This document shows, piece by piece, positions 26,882 through 36,800 of a DNA stretch of 64,000 nt (position 1 is its first letter; every line of letters starts with the position of its first letter). The translations under genes and the position numbers were made by a program. The notes under the pieces are model-generated. The model searched no databases. It was not told the DNA's origin and was given only the letters and a program-made list of their open reading frames with translations. The stretch is from Psychrobacter sp. GP33 (GTDB lineage Bacteria > Pseudomonadota > Gammaproteobacteria > Pseudomonadales > Moraxellaceae): NCBI RefSeq assembly GCF_014119005.1, contig NZ_JACGYX010000001.1, positions 542,446 to 606,445 on the forward strand. Direction: 5' to 3'.

Positions 26882-28669
26882 ATGAGCCAAGCTTATCCGT
26901 CTGACTCTACAAAAACTTCTGTCAATAGCACAGCTGTACTGCCGTTAACGCCGCCCAAATATAAGACCTTATTGCGTTTGCTCAGTTACCTGAAGCCGTA
27001 TTGGTGGGCATTACTGCTGACCATTATTGGTTTTGCTATCAATGCTGCCACTGAGATTTGGATTGCCAAGCTCTTACAATATATAACTGATGCCATTAAT
27101 CAAAACGACCAAAGTAAACAGGATTTATTTCCATTTATTATTGTTGGGCTGTTTTTCGTGCGCGGCGTTGGCAGCTTTTTGGGTAATTATTATTCTGCTT
27201 TAGTATCGCGTAACTTGGTTTATGAGCTGCGGGTTCAGGTATTTAATAAACTTTTACGCCTGCCGAGTTCGTTTTATTTAGCCAATCCAGCGGGCACGAT
27301 TTCATCAAAGCTTATTTTTGATGTGGAGCAAGTCACTGCTGCCAGTACTGACTCAATGAAAACCTTGTTACGAGATGGTCTGACCGTTATCGCGTTGCTT
27401 GGATTTTTACTGTATAGCAATTGGCGTTTGACCCTGATTTTATTTGTGGTATTGCCGCCAATATTATGGCTGATACGTATCGCCTCAAAGCGTTATTTAA
27501 AGCTGTCAAAAGGCATTCAAGAAACAATGGGCGACGTCAGTCATATTACCAATGAGGTGATTGGCGGCTATCAAGTGGTCAAAAACTACGGCGGACAAGC
27601 TTACGAGTCGAAGCGCTTTGATGTTATCTCAAAAAAGAATTTGCGCCAAGGTATGAAGGTGGTGGTCACCAATAGTATTAATACGCCAGCGGTACAGTTA
27701 CTGATGGCGATGGCAATGGCAGTGGTGGTGTGGCTAGCGCTACGCCCTACGGTAATTGATAACATCTCAGCCGGCGAATTTATCTCTTACATTGCTGCGG
27801 CAGGATTATTAAGTAAGCCGGTACGTTCACTGACCGATGTCAATCAAAAACTGCAAAAAGGCATCGCTGCGGGTGAGTCTATTTTTGCTCTTTTAGATGA
27901 ACATGAGGAGCAAGACAGCGGCAGGCTAAATCCTACTTTAGCGGGCGATATTCACTTAGATAATGTTGGTTTGGTGTATCCAGATTCGACAGTGGCATTG
28001 CAAGATTTTAGTTTGCATATACGGGCTGGCGAGACGGTTGCTTTGGTTGGTCGTAGTGGCGCGGGTAAGTCATCGCTGGTGAATTTGTTAAGTCGTACAC
28101 TTAACGCAACATCAGGTCAGATTACAATAGATGGTTTACCGATTGAAGACATTACGTTAGCGAGCTTACGCGCACAGATTGCGATGGTAGACCAGCAAGT
28201 AGTACTCTTTAATACTACGGTGTTTAATAATATCGCCTATGGTAGCTTGGCGGATAGAACCCAAGCGGATGTTGAGCGAGCGGCAAAAGATGCCTTTGCC
28301 CATGACTTTATTATGAAAATGCCAAACGGTTATCAAAGTCAAATCGGTGCTGAAGGATTGCAATTGTCAGGCGGTCAACGTCAGCGTTTATCCATTGCTA
28401 GAGCACTTTTAAAAGACGCGCCTATATTAATTTTGGATGAAGCGACCAGTGCTCTTGATAATGAGTCCGAATATTATATTCAGCAAGCGCTTGATAATGT
28501 GATGAAAGACCGGACAACTTTGGTGATTGCGCACCGGTTGACCACCATTGAGTCCGCTGATCGTATTGCGGTGTTAGATGGTGGGCGTATCGTTGAGCTT
28601 GGCACTCACAGCGAGCTGATGCAAAAGCAGGGTTACTATGCGCAGATGTATGCTCGTGATTTTAAATAA
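26882..28669 (+). CDS. msbA: Lipid A export ABC transporter MsbA
   Basis: MsbA flips lipid A-core across the inner membrane. The 595-residue protein has an N-terminal six-helix transmembrane domain (about residues 35-330) and an ATPase domain. Walker A is GRSGAGKSS, the signature is LSGGQRQRLSIARA, Walker B is ILILDEATSALD, and the switch His is in IAHRLTT. It is immediately followed by lpxK, the usual pairing, which separates it from generic multidrug exporters of the same fold. Start: ATG with GAGG upstream. Confidence 0.95.
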   Translation: MSQAYPSDSTKTSVNSTAVLPLTPPKYKTLLRLLSYLKPYWWALLLTIIGFAINAATEIWIAKLLQYITDAINQNDQSKQDLFPFIIVGLFFVRGVGSFLGNYYSALVSRNLVYELRVQVFNKLLRLPSSFYLANPAGTISSKLIFDVEQVTAASTDSMKTLLRDGLTVIALLGFLLYSNWRLTLILFVVLPPILWLIRIASKRYLKLSKGIQETMGDVSHITNEVIGGYQVVKNYGGQAYESKRFDVISKKNLRQGMKVVVTNSINTPAVQLLMAMAMAVVVWLALRPTVIDNISAGEFISYIAAAGLLSKPVRSLTDVNQKLQKGIAAGESIFALLDEHEEQDSGRLNPTLAGDIHLDNVGLVYPDSTVALQDFSLHIRAGETVALVGRSGAGKSSLVNLLSRTLNATSGQITIDGLPIEDITLASLRAQIAMVDQQVVLFNTTVFNNIAYGSLADRTQADVERAAKDAFAHDFIMKMPNGYQSQIGAEGLQLSGGQRQRLSIARALLKDAPILILDEATSALDNESEYYIQQALDNVMKDRTTLVIAHRLTTIESADRIAVLDGGRIVELGTHSELMQKQGYYAQMYARDFK

Positions 28670-28729
28670 TATAAATAGCCATCTTAATTCATCATTACTT
28701 ACTAAACAGTTCTAAATGAGCAATCACCC

Positions 28730-29812
28730 ATGAGTCTTGAGACAGTAGTTACCCGTGCATGGGGGCGACAAGCGCTTTGGTTGTGGCTGTTGCTGCCAGT
28801 TAGTTGGTTATATGGTTTATTAATAACGCTACGTCAATTATTATATAAGACTGGTTTGCTATTAAGTTATCGTGCGCCCATTCCAGTCATGGTGATTGGT
28901 AATATTACCGTTGGCGGCAGTGGTAAAACGCCATTAATTATTAGTTTAGTAGAATATTTACAGCAACAAGGGATAAGTGTCGGAGTTATTAGCCGAGGTT
29001 ATGGCGGTGATAGCGCACAGATGCCAGCGTTGGTAACCAAAAATAGTGCACCAAGTATGGTAGGTGATGAACCTAGCTTAATTGTTAATATGACTAACGT
29101 GCCAATGGCAGTATGTCCTAATCGCAAGCAAGCTATTGAAATACTATTACAGGCGCATCCTTATTTGCAACTGATTATTGCCGATGATGGTTTGCAGCAT
29201 TATGCATTGCAGCGCGATATTGAATGGATTGTAGTGGACGTATCACGTGGCTTTGGCAGTAAGCAATTGCTACCAACAGGCTTTTTACGTGAGCCTATGT
29301 CACGACTTAACGATGCAACAGTCATTTATCATAAAAAACCAGAGCAAGTGAGTAGTGAAGACAAACTTGGGTCAAAGCAATTAACCATGCATTTGCGTCC
29401 AGATATTTTATATCATTTATGGTCTAATAGTAATGTTAGTCAAAACTCAGCACCAACGGCGAGCAGTCAGGTTCATGCGGTCAGTGGTATTGGCTATCCG
29501 CAGCGTTTTTTTAATACCCTTACTGATCTAGGTTTTGAAGTCATCGAGCACGCTTATCCTGATCATTACGATTTTAGTCTCAATGAATTGATTCAATATA
29601 CTGAGCATCCTATTATCGTAACCAGTAAAGACGCAGTAAAAATTCGTGCCTTGTTTTTGCAATCAGAAACGCACCAAGCGCAAACTATTGAATGGCAAGC
29701 GCTGGCAAGCCGAGTATGGGTATTGCCAGTCACTGCTGTGCTCTCTGAATCTTGTTACCATACGCTTAATGAGCAATTAAAAATATTAGGTATTTTGTTT
29801 GATAATAAGTAA
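28730..29812 (+). CDS. lpxK: Tetraacyldisaccharide 4'-kinase
   Basis: LpxK phosphorylates the 4' position of the lipid A disaccharide at the inner membrane. The 360-residue protein starts with a membrane-anchoring hydrophobic helix (about residues 14-36). The P-loop GNITVGGSGKTPLI is at about residues 57-70, followed by GVISRGYGG and the DDGLQHYALQRDIEW motif typical of the family. The position between msbA and kdsB supports the assignment. Confidence 0.95.
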   Translation: MSLETVVTRAWGRQALWLWLLLPVSWLYGLLITLRQLLYKTGLLLSYRAPIPVMVIGNITVGGSGKTPLIISLVEYLQQQGISVGVISRGYGGDSAQMPALVTKNSAPSMVGDEPSLIVNMTNVPMAVCPNRKQAIEILLQAHPYLQLIIADDGLQHYALQRDIEWIVVDVSRGFGSKQLLPTGFLREPMSRLNDATVIYHKKPEQVSSEDKLGSKQLTMHLRPDILYHLWSNSNVSQNSAPTASSQVHAVSGIGYPQRFFNTLTDLGFEVIEHAYPDHYDFSLNELIQYTEHPIIVTSKDAVKIRALFLQSETHQAQTIEWQALASRVWVLPVTAVLSESCYHTLNEQLKILGILFDNK

Positions 29813-29948
29813 ATGAACAAAATATAGAAAATGATTTTATTCTTAAATTTGTCTTTTTATTTTCAAATTTATCTTGGTTTTAAAAGTAAATAGTAAGCAA
29901 TAAACAATAAGCGTTAATCCATACGCTAAAAAGTCATAGGAATATGCC

Positions 29949-30767
29949 ATGTCTGCTGCGCCCGCCAAAACCCATATTGTTATCCCTGCACGCTTCAAAA
30001 GTATCCGTTTACCTGGTAAGCCATTATTAGCCATTCATGGTAAGCCCATGATACTTTGGGTCGCTGAAAAGGCACAAGCGGCGCAGTTTGCCGATGATAT
30101 GTGTATTGCTACGGACGACGCGCGTATTGCCAAAGTATGTATAGATGCCGGTTATGATGTGGTGATGACCCGCGCTGATCATGCCTCTGGTACGGATCGT
30201 TTGGCGGAAGTTGCGGCTATCAAAGGTTGGTCTGATAATGATATTGTGATTAATATGCAAGGGGATGAACCATTAGTGCCGCCCTTGTTGCTAGAGCAGG
30301 TCAAGACATTGTTGGTAGCAGATAGCCAAAGTGTGATGGCAACTTTATATGAGCCTATCGACGACTATGCGACTTTTATGCGCCCATCAGTGGTAAAAGT
30401 GGTTAGTGCTAAGGTTGCTGATACCCAACGCGCCCTTTATTTTAGCCGTGCACCGATTCCTTGTGACCGTGATATGGCACTTGTCTTAGCGGAAAATCCA
30501 ACAGATTTAGTAAAAATACCTGCGCCCAAAAATGCTTATCGTCATTTGGGATTATATGCGTATCGGGTTAGCTTATTACAGCAATTTGTCCATTGGCAAC
30601 AGACGCCACTTGAGATACTTGAAAGCCTAGAGCAGCTACGTATTTTAGAAAATGGTGGCAGTATTGCTATTGCAGCTGCTGCGTTACAGTTGCCAGCAGG
30701 GGTAGATACTGAGGAAGACTTGATGCGCTTAAATACCATGAGTTTGGCTGAATTTCAAAGTTATTGA
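29949..30767 (+). CDS. kdsB: 3-deoxy-manno-octulosonate cytidylyltransferase
   Basis: KdsB makes CMP-Kdo for the lipopolysaccharide inner core. The product is 272 residues, slightly longer than E. coli KdsB. The nucleotide-binding N-terminal motif [15 protein letters not shown] is at about residues 13-27; [12 protein letters not shown] and [11 protein letters not shown] are family signatures. The small YcaR-like gene that often lies between lpxK and kdsB is absent here, leaving a 136-base AT-rich gap. Confidence 0.96.
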   Translation: MSAAPAKTHIVIPARFKSIRLPGKPLLAIHGKPMILWVAEKAQAAQFADDMCIATDDARIAKVCIDAGYDVVMTRADHASGTDRLAEVAAIKGWSDNDIVINMQGDEPLVPPLLLEQVKTLLVADSQSVMATLYEPIDDYATFMRPSVVKVVSAKVADTQRALYFSRAPIPCDRDMALVLAENPTDLVKIPAPKNAYRHLGLYAYRVSLLQQFVHWQQTPLEILESLEQLRILENGGSIAIAAAALQLPAGVDTEEDLMRLNTMSLAEFQSY

Positions 30768-30875
30768 TTGCCCTTATAATAAATCTTCAATCAGTTAAAA
30801 TAGCCTCAATATTTTAAAATAAGATATCACGTAATAATTGATTTTAAACTGTCTAAAAAATCGTAAGGCAATATA

Positions 30876-32012
30876 TTGAATGAGATGACTGACAGTATTT
30901 ATTTTGCACCACTATTGCCATGGCAGCAAAGCTTGTGGTCGCAGCTGACTGCACGGGTTTTGGCGCCAGCGCAATCATTACCTCATGCATTGCTTGCTGC
31001 AGGTATGCAAGGGATGGGTAAGCGTGCATTTGTTTGGCGTTTGGTTGCTTGGTTGTTGTGCCGCAATCGCGAACAGTCTCCACTTGGCGCGTGTGGAAAC
31101 TGTGAAAGCTGCCAATGGTTAAAATCAGGAACACATCCAAGTCTGCAAGTATTGCCAATCATTAATATGCCGATGAATGCCGCCACTCATGAGAGCCATG
31201 CAGCATTAAAAAGTAGCAATAAGACTAAAATGGCAAGTACATCATCAACTTCTAATCAAGCTGCAAAAACAGCAGCTAAAAGTTCATTAACGATAAAGAT
31301 AAATGACATTCGCGCCCTACAGCCATTTATTTATCAAGGCGGTCAGGGAATGCGTATTTGCGTCTTAGATTATGCCGAGCAAATGACCATTGCCGCTGCC
31401 AATGCGCTTCTTAAAACACTAGAAGAGCCGCAAGCGCAAGTTTATTTATTTTTAATCAGTGATATCCCTGCCAAATTGCTGCCAACGATTAAAAGTCGCG
31501 TGCAGCAGTTGCCGTTGCAATCTATTGAGCCCTCGGTCGCTCGTGATTATGTTACCCATGCGCTTGGTAGTACTATCCATCGTGAAACTGTGAGCCCTAG
31601 CCAAATCGAGCAATTATTACAAATGGCAAATGGGGCACCCTTAGCGGCGATAGAGTTGGCACAAGCAGACTGGTATGGCAAGCGCGCGTTATGGCTGACC
31701 ATATGGCAAGCCTTACGTCAAGGCAAACGTAGTAGTATTGCTGCCAGTGACTATTGGCAATCACAGCTGAGTATTCAAGATTTCATTCAACTGACAGAAA
31801 CCATGTTGCTTGATATTCAGCGTTTGGAGGTTGGGCTTGAGAGTCAGCAAAAAGATATTGAGCTAACAGCAGCTATTGCTCACAACAAGCCTGATAGCAA
31901 CGCCTTAGATGCACTGATAGGTAGTTTGCAGCAGATAAAAGTCGCATTACAACAAAATGTGCAAGAAAAATATGCCTATGATAAGCTGATGCAGCAACTG
32001 GCACAGTTATAA
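30876..32012 (+). CDS. holB: DNA polymerase III delta' subunit
   Basis: Delta' is part of the clamp loader. The 378-residue product has a AAA+-type fold with a zinc module (CRNREQSPLGACGNCESC), and SRVQQLPLQ near the sensor region. The P-loop is degenerate, as expected for delta'. An insertion of about 45 residues rich in Ser, Thr and Ala lies after the zinc module (about 105-140). The start is a TTG at 30876, chosen because AAGG lies 8 bases upstream; the in-frame ATG at 30885 would be too far away. The gene order holB-pilZ is also found in Pseudomonas. Confidence 0.9.
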   Translation: MNEMTDSIYFAPLLPWQQSLWSQLTARVLAPAQSLPHALLAAGMQGMGKRAFVWRLVAWLLCRNREQSPLGACGNCESCQWLKSGTHPSLQVLPIINMPMNAATHESHAALKSSNKTKMASTSSTSNQAAKTAAKSSLTIKINDIRALQPFIYQGGQGMRICVLDYAEQMTIAAANALLKTLEEPQAQVYLFLISDIPAKLLPTIKSRVQQLPLQSIEPSVARDYVTHALGSTIHRETVSPSQIEQLLQMANGAPLAAIELAQADWYGKRALWLTIWQALRQGKRSSIAASDYWQSQLSIQDFIQLTETMLLDIQRLEVGLESQQKDIELTAAIAHNKPDSNALDALIGSLQQIKVALQQNVQEKYAYDKLMQQLAQL

Positions 32013-32149
32013 AATCCTTTTTTAGTAATATGTTAGTCACGTTAGTACTGCGTCTTCAATATTTTGCATAACAAGATTGCATAAACACATCGCATTTATT
32101 TATTCTTAACTTATATCCTCTATTTCATCCGCTTTATAAGGAGCTGATT

Positions 32150-32497
32150 ATGGCAATGCCCGGACGTGGTGGGATTCTCACTTGTCATATTGAAGATATC
32201 GCAACGTTATATGCCAGCTATCTGCCCTTTGTTGAAAATGGTGCGCTATTTGTACCTACTAGCCGTGTACAACAGCTTGGTGATGAGGTGTTTATTGCTA
32301 TTACTTTACCCAACTCCAGTGAGCGCTTGCCGATGAATGGTAAAGTGGTTTGGATTAATCATCGAGCGCAAGCCAACCGCCCAGCAGGTTTTGCAGTGCA
32401 GATGGGCACGGACGATATGGGGCTGAAAATTAAAGGTGAGATAGAACGCTTATTAGCTGGTAAAGTCGATGGGCAGCAACCTACCTATACCATGTAA
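32150..32497 (+). CDS. pilZ: PilZ-domain type IV pilus protein
   Basis: The 115-residue product is the short, single-domain type of PilZ that is needed for type IV pilus assembly through PilB and FimX. Recognisable features are GILTCHIEDIATLYASYLPF near the N-terminus, the strand pairs GALFVPT and MNGKVVWINH, and GFAVQMG. It lacks the RxxxR motif needed to bind cyclic di-GMP, as in Pseudomonas PilZ. AAGGAG precedes the ATG. It follows holB by 137 bases and is ended by a strong terminator. Confidence 0.93.
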   Translation: MAMPGRGGILTCHIEDIATLYASYLPFVENGALFVPTSRVQQLGDEVFIAITLPNSSERLPMNGKVVWINHRAQANRPAGFAVQMGTDDMGLKIKGEIERLLAGKVDGQQPTYTM

Positions 32498-32568
32498 GTT
32501 TCATACTATTGCTAAGCTCTATACGTGATAATCGTTTTCTATCTATTTACAAGTTTATTATTAAATAC

Positions 32569-32605
32569 AAAAACGCCCTCTAATTCAAAAATTAAAGGGC
32601 GTTTT
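32569..32605. terminator. Bidirectional terminator between pilZ and the thiolase gene
   Basis: AAAAACGCCCTCTAATT and AATTAAAGGGCGTTTTT form a long stem with one mismatch, flanked by A- and T-runs. It lies between convergent genes and can end both transcripts. Confidence 0.88.
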
Positions 32606-32646
32606 TATTGCATATCATCACGACACTAGAAGCCGTAATTAGCGCT

Positions 32647-34512
32647 TTATTTTTCTAAAATACAAGTAACGCCTTGACCGCCAGCCGCACAGATGGAAAT
32701 TAGCGCGCGACCTGAGCCTTTTTGATCAAGCAGTTTTGCCGCCGTTGCTAAAATACGCCCACCTGTTGCGGCAAAGGGATGTCCGGCTGCTAGTGAAGAC
32801 CCATTGACGTTCAGCTTGCTGCGATCAATCGTTCCTAATGGCGCATCAAGTCCCAAGCGCTCTTGACAGAAGTTTTCGTCTTCCCATGCGGTAAGTGTTG
32901 ATAACACTTGTGACGCAAAGGCTTCATGAATCTCGTAAAAATCAAAATCTTGTAAGCTTAAACCTGCGCGTGCCAGCATTCGTGGTACGGCATAAGCAGG
33001 TGCCATCAACAGCCCTTCCTTATCACCAGATTTGCCAATAAAGTCTACCGCTGCAGTTTCTTGATGTACGATATACGCCAATGCTTTCAAACCGTGCGCT
33101 TCTGCCCACTCGTCATTACTTAACAGCACACACGATGCACCATCGGTAAGTGGGGTTGAGTTGGCAGCGGTCATGGTTGGGTCGGCGTTATGCTTACCAA
33201 ATACAGGTTTTAGCTGGCCCAATTTTTCCAGAGTAGAGTCTGGACGCAAGTTATTGTCGCGAGTGAGTCCTTTATAAGGGGTAATGAGATCATCAAAAAA
33301 GCCTTCGTCATACGCTCGGGCCAGATTCTTATGGCTGTTAAAGGCTAGCTTATCTTGATCTTCTCGGCTGATATTCCACTCAAGAGCAGTAATGGCTTGA
33401 TGGTCACCCATCGACAGACCTGTACGTGGTTCACCGTTTTTCGGAGTATCGATTAAGTCTGTAGGGTTTAAGCCCATGAGCGCTTGCAGTCGTTGCTTGT
33501 TATTCTTTGCCGCACCCAGTTTAATGATTACTTTTCGCAAACCATCACCAATGGCAATAGGCGCATCTGAAGTGGTATCAACACCGCCCGTAATTGCTGA
33601 GTCAATAATACCCAAAGCAATCTTGTTAGCCGATGCAAAGGTGGCTTGTAGACCTGTACCACAAGCTTGTGCGATATCGTAAGTGGGGGTATGCGGATCT
33701 AAAGCAGTATTAAGTGCTGCCTCACGAGTAAGGTTAATATCTCGGCTGAGTTTCATGACTGCACCAGCGACAACTTCACCGACTTTTTCATTTTGTAGAT
33801 TGTAGCGTTCAATTAAGCCATTTAACGCAGCAGTTAGCATGTCAATGTTGCTGGCGTCGGCATATGCACCATTTGAGCGAGCAAAAGGAATACGGTTACC
33901 ACCTAAGATGGCTACGCGATGTTGACCAGTAGCTGGCTTGATATTACTGGTAGGTTTAACTGCTTTAAGAGGCACACTATCTTTGGTTGTTGTATTAGAT
34001 TTCTTTTTATCATTGTTATCTGTAGCAGTTTCTTTAGTAGTAGCGGAGCTATTATCTTGTTTGCTGTCTTTGCTGTCTTTGCTGTCTTTGCTGTCAGTCT
34101 TTGCAGCGTTATCTTTTGCTGACTTTTTAACGGTACTGGCTTTGGTAGTTTTCTCAGTACTAGTATCTTTATCACTTGTAGCTTTGTCTTTAATGGCATC
34201 CGCTTTTTTAGTCTTGCTTTCAACAACGTCAGGCTCATCCATATCACTTTTCTGTTTTGCTTCGCTTACCAATTCGGCTTTAATTTTAGCTTTTTTCTGC
34301 GCCTGTTCACTTTGCGCTTGATTGGCAACAGGATTGCCATCCGCATCAACGATATCGGTGGCTTTTTTTAGCTCAGCAAAAGAATCGAGCTGCTCATCGT
34401 CAGAAGGTTTAGCAGTTGCACTTAGAATATCTTGACTTTCTCTGGTATCGCTGGTCTTTACCACAACACTGTCTACAACTGGGCTTTTATCATTTTTGTT
34501 ATCGTTACTCAT
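32647..34512 (-). CDS. Thiolase (acetyl-CoA C-acyltransferase) with a long disordered N-terminal extension
   Basis: The C-terminal ~425 residues form a complete thiolase. The nucleophilic cysteine is C284 in AQACGTGLQ, the catalytic His in EIHEAFASQ and the second cysteine in ICAAGGQG. The enzyme cleaves 3-ketoacyl-CoA or condenses acetyl-CoA. The first ~195 residues have no thiolase counterpart: they are low complexity and rich in Lys, Asp, Ser and Thr, with DSKDSKDSKD repeats. The extension is real coding sequence because the ATG at 34512 has an AAGGATATTATT ribosome site and the thiolase core has no good internal start. The family is ~430 residues; this is ~620. It is divergent from a FabG-like gene, suggesting a joint acyl-CoA pathway. 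Confidence 0.88.
   Translation of the reverse strand: MSNDNKNDKSPVVDSVVVKTSDTRESQDILSATAKPSDDEQLDSFAELKKATDIVDADGNPVANQAQSEQAQKKAKIKAELVSEAKQKSDMDEPDVVESKTKKADAIKDKATSDKDTSTEKTTKASTVKKSAKDNAAKTDSKDSKDSKDSKQDNSSATTKETATDNNDKKKSNTTTKDSVPLKAVKPTSNIKPATGQHRVAILGGNRIPFARSNGAYADASNIDMLTAALNGLIERYNLQNEKVGEVVAGAVMKLSRDINLTREAALNTALDPHTPTYDIAQACGTGLQATFASANKIALGIIDSAITGGVDTTSDAPIAIGDGLRKVIIKLGAAKNNKQRLQALMGLNPTDLIDTPKNGEPRTGLSMGDHQAITALEWNISREDQDKLAFNSHKNLARAYDEGFFDDLITPYKGLTRDNNLRPDSTLEKLGQLKPVFGKHNADPTMTAANSTPLTDGASCVLLSNDEWAEAHGLKALAYIVHQETAAVDFIGKSGDKEGLLMAPAYAVPRMLARAGLSLQDFDFYEIHEAFASQVLSTLTAWEDENFCQERLGLDAPLGTIDRSKLNVNGSSLAAGHPFAATGGRILATAAKLLDQKGSGRALISICAAGGQGVTCILEK
34063..34098 (-). repeat. 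9-bp tandem repeat inside the thiolase extension
   Basis: The unit GCTGTCTTT occurs three times in a row (34063-34089), and a fourth partly conserved copy follows. It encodes an Asp-Ser-Lys repeat. A 9-bp unit keeps the reading frame, so slippage would change only the length of the disordered tail. Repeat number may vary between strains. Confidence 0.8.
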
Positions 34513-35126
34513 AATAATATCCTTAAAAAGAGTCTATAAAAAGACGAACTGTGAATCAAAGGTGGTATTAATATATAGGAAGTTGCAAGCTTATCCTAAG
34601 CCGTTTGTAGGGCATTATTGTATGTCTTTAGCAAATCAGGTAACACCAGTAGTAATTTACGTGAAAGGTTACGTTACCTGATGAATAAAGGCAGAAAGCA
34701 TACTTAATGATACTGACCAGTCTTATTTATACCGCTCATGTTTTTAGATTTTTGATAAGATATAGTTATTAAGAAATCTCAAAGCCATAACTTATATCTT
34801 CGATTCTAGCATACGACCGTTTTATTTAAATGACTCACAACCCAGTAGACGTAGACTTGTGGTACACAAATTTATATGGACTTTATAGATTTTTGGACAG
34901 GGCACACTTCGACGTGTATAGTTAAATGTGTCTAAAACCGTGTGGCTAATTGCAATTTAGGCGGTATTGAAGTGAGATTTAAGCATAGCGTTTATTTACC
35001 AAATTCACCTAATGCAGCGCGTTTTAGGAACTTATAATAACTGTGTTATATAGTCTTAATAACTTTTTAAGAACTATTCGATTTTTATTCTAATCATATT
35101 TTTATTCATAATAATAGGATTTTCTT
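34513..35126. promoter_or_regulatory. Divergent intergenic region between the thiolase and fabG-like genes
   Basis: These 614 bases carry two divergent promoters but no convincing gene; a 61-codon frame near 34496-34681 has no ribosome site. A 9-bp inverted repeat, TCAGGTAAC (34636-34644) and GTTACCTGA (34673-34681), lies about 125 bases upstream of the thiolase start and could be a regulator site or a hairpin. A shared fatty-acid-responsive regulator for both genes is plausible but not shown. Confidence 0.4.
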
Positions 35127-36527
35127 ATGTCAGACCGTTATGGTGATTTTGTTCAGTCCTCTATTGGTAAAAAGGTTGCAAAAAACTTAGGCTTGCCTTT
35201 ACCGGTCACTCTTGATCGCTTTGAGAGTGGTCAGCGTTTGGTGCGGGGCAGCATACTGATAGGCTCAGCTACTGGAGACGATAAACGTGTTGGGGCGTCA
35301 GTAGCACGGATTTTGTCTGAGCTGCATGCAGAAGTATTTATTAATAGTGATGATAATGTCAAAGATGCCCTTGCTGATGTGGGTATTGAAGCCAAAGCCA
35401 ATACCAACACTGAGGATAAATTTAAAATATTGCTATTCGATGCCAGTAATGTTCGCAATGTTGATGATTTAAAGCAAGTTTATGAGTTCTTTCATCAAGT
35501 TGCGCGCCGTGTAGAAAAATCAGGTCGCGTGATTGTTATCGGTCGTCCGCCAGAAGCGGCTACTGATATCGACACCGCATTGTCACAGCGTGCACTTGAA
35601 GGCTTTGTAAGATCTGTTGGTAAAGAGTTCAAACGTGGCATTACCGCCCAGCTTATTTATGTGAGTGCTGGCGCCGAGCAGAATCTGGATTCAACACTAC
35701 GCTTTTTTACTTCAGCACGTTCAGCTTACGTGTCAGGTCAAGTAGTGCGCGTACAAGCAGGTGCAACAGTTGCAGTTGATTGGGCACAGCCACTAGGCGG
35801 CAAAACTATGCTAGTCACAGGCGCAAGTCGCGGTATTGGTGAGGCAATCGCCCGTGTATTAGCCCGAGAAGGTGCGCATGTGATTTGTTTGGATGTGCCG
35901 CAGCAGCAATCGGATTTGCAAAAAGTAGCCGGTGAGATTAGCGGTTCGACATTAATGGTAGATATCACCAGTGATGACGCTGGCAAGCAGATTGCTGACG
36001 CAGCTAAAAAGCGTGGTGGTTTAGATGCCGTTATCCATAATGCAGGGGTGACACGCGATAAAACATTGGCAAATATGGATGAACAAAAGTGGGATATGGT
36101 GCTTAATATCAATTTAGCCAGTATTGCTAAAATAAATCGCTACTTGTTCGACCATGATGTGTTAAAAGCGGATGCGCGTATCGTTTGCGTTTCCTCAATA
36201 TCGGGTATTGCAGGCAACTTGGGACAAACCAACTATGCCACTTCAAAAGCAGGTGTGATTGGGCTTGTAGATGCTACCGCCAAGCAATTGGCTGATAATG
36301 GTAATGGCATGACCATTAATGCGGTTGCGCCAGGATTTATCGAAACGCAAATGACTGAAGCCATTCCTTTTGCCATTCGTGAAGCGGGTCGCCGTATGAA
36401 TTCAATGAGCCAAGGCGGTCTGCCGATTGATGTCGCTGAAACCATTGCTTGGTTAGCATCACCTGCTTCTGGCGGTTTAAATGGAAATACAGTGCGCGTA
36501 TGCGGTCAAAGTTTGCTTGGCGCTTAA
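35127..36527 (+). CDS. High-molecular-weight FabG-type 3-oxoacyl reductase
   Basis: The 466-residue protein has two Rossmann-like parts. The N-terminal ~210 residues form a degenerate domain without a clear nucleotide motif. The C-terminal SDR domain has the cofactor motif TGASRGIGEA, NAGVTRDKT, the catalytic serine in SSISGIAG and the YATSK catalytic pair. This layout matches the FabG4-type (large FabG) group, which in mycobacteria prefers NADH and CoA-linked substrates; that preference is inferred for this protein. AGGA precedes the ATG. The neighbouring thiolase and MaoC-type hydratase provide the adjoining steps of the same chemistry. Confidence 0.9.
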   Translation: MSDRYGDFVQSSIGKKVAKNLGLPLPVTLDRFESGQRLVRGSILIGSATGDDKRVGASVARILSELHAEVFINSDDNVKDALADVGIEAKANTNTEDKFKILLFDASNVRNVDDLKQVYEFFHQVARRVEKSGRVIVIGRPPEAATDIDTALSQRALEGFVRSVGKEFKRGITAQLIYVSAGAEQNLDSTLRFFTSARSAYVSGQVVRVQAGATVAVDWAQPLGGKTMLVTGASRGIGEAIARVLAREGAHVICLDVPQQQSDLQKVAGEISGSTLMVDITSDDAGKQIADAAKKRGGLDAVIHNAGVTRDKTLANMDEQKWDMVLNINLASIAKINRYLFDHDVLKADARIVCVSSISGIAGNLGQTNYATSKAGVIGLVDATAKQLADNGNGMTINAVAPGFIETQMTEAIPFAIREAGRRMNSMSQGGLPIDVAETIAWLASPASGGLNGNTVRVCGQSLLGA

Positions 36528-36575
36528 TGCTCTGATAAATAAACCATGCTTATCAAAAAATATGGATTAAATAGT

Positions 36576-36606
36576 AAAGAAGCTGCCTTTGGGTAGCTTT
36601 TTTATT
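36576..36606 (+). terminator. Intrinsic terminator after the fabG-like gene
   Basis: AAAGAAGCTGCC and GGTAGCTTTTTT form a 12-bp stem around a TTTG loop followed by a T-run, 48 bases past the stop codon. Confidence 0.8.
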
Positions 36607-36800
36607 ATAAGAATAAATCGCTTTAAGAATATAAAAGTTTACTGAGTCCATTAATGTTTATTTGCATGATTATTTTAATAATATATTTTAACCATGTCTT
36701 AACAAAGCGCTTTAGCAAATAGCTAACAAAATACTGTAAAATAAAGAATTGTCAGCTCATTATTCAAGAAACTCGTGCCAGCCTTATTTAGGATAGCTCT

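Noticed and set aside
33912..34321. Frames on both strands within the thiolase extension
   Set aside because: They are shadows produced by the low-complexity repeat; the thiolase frame has a ribosome site and leads into a conserved enzyme.
34653..34668. parS-like sequence TAATTTACGTGAAAGG
   Set aside because: Only 11 of 16 positions match the parS consensus and the palindrome is broken, so it is not expected to bind ParB.
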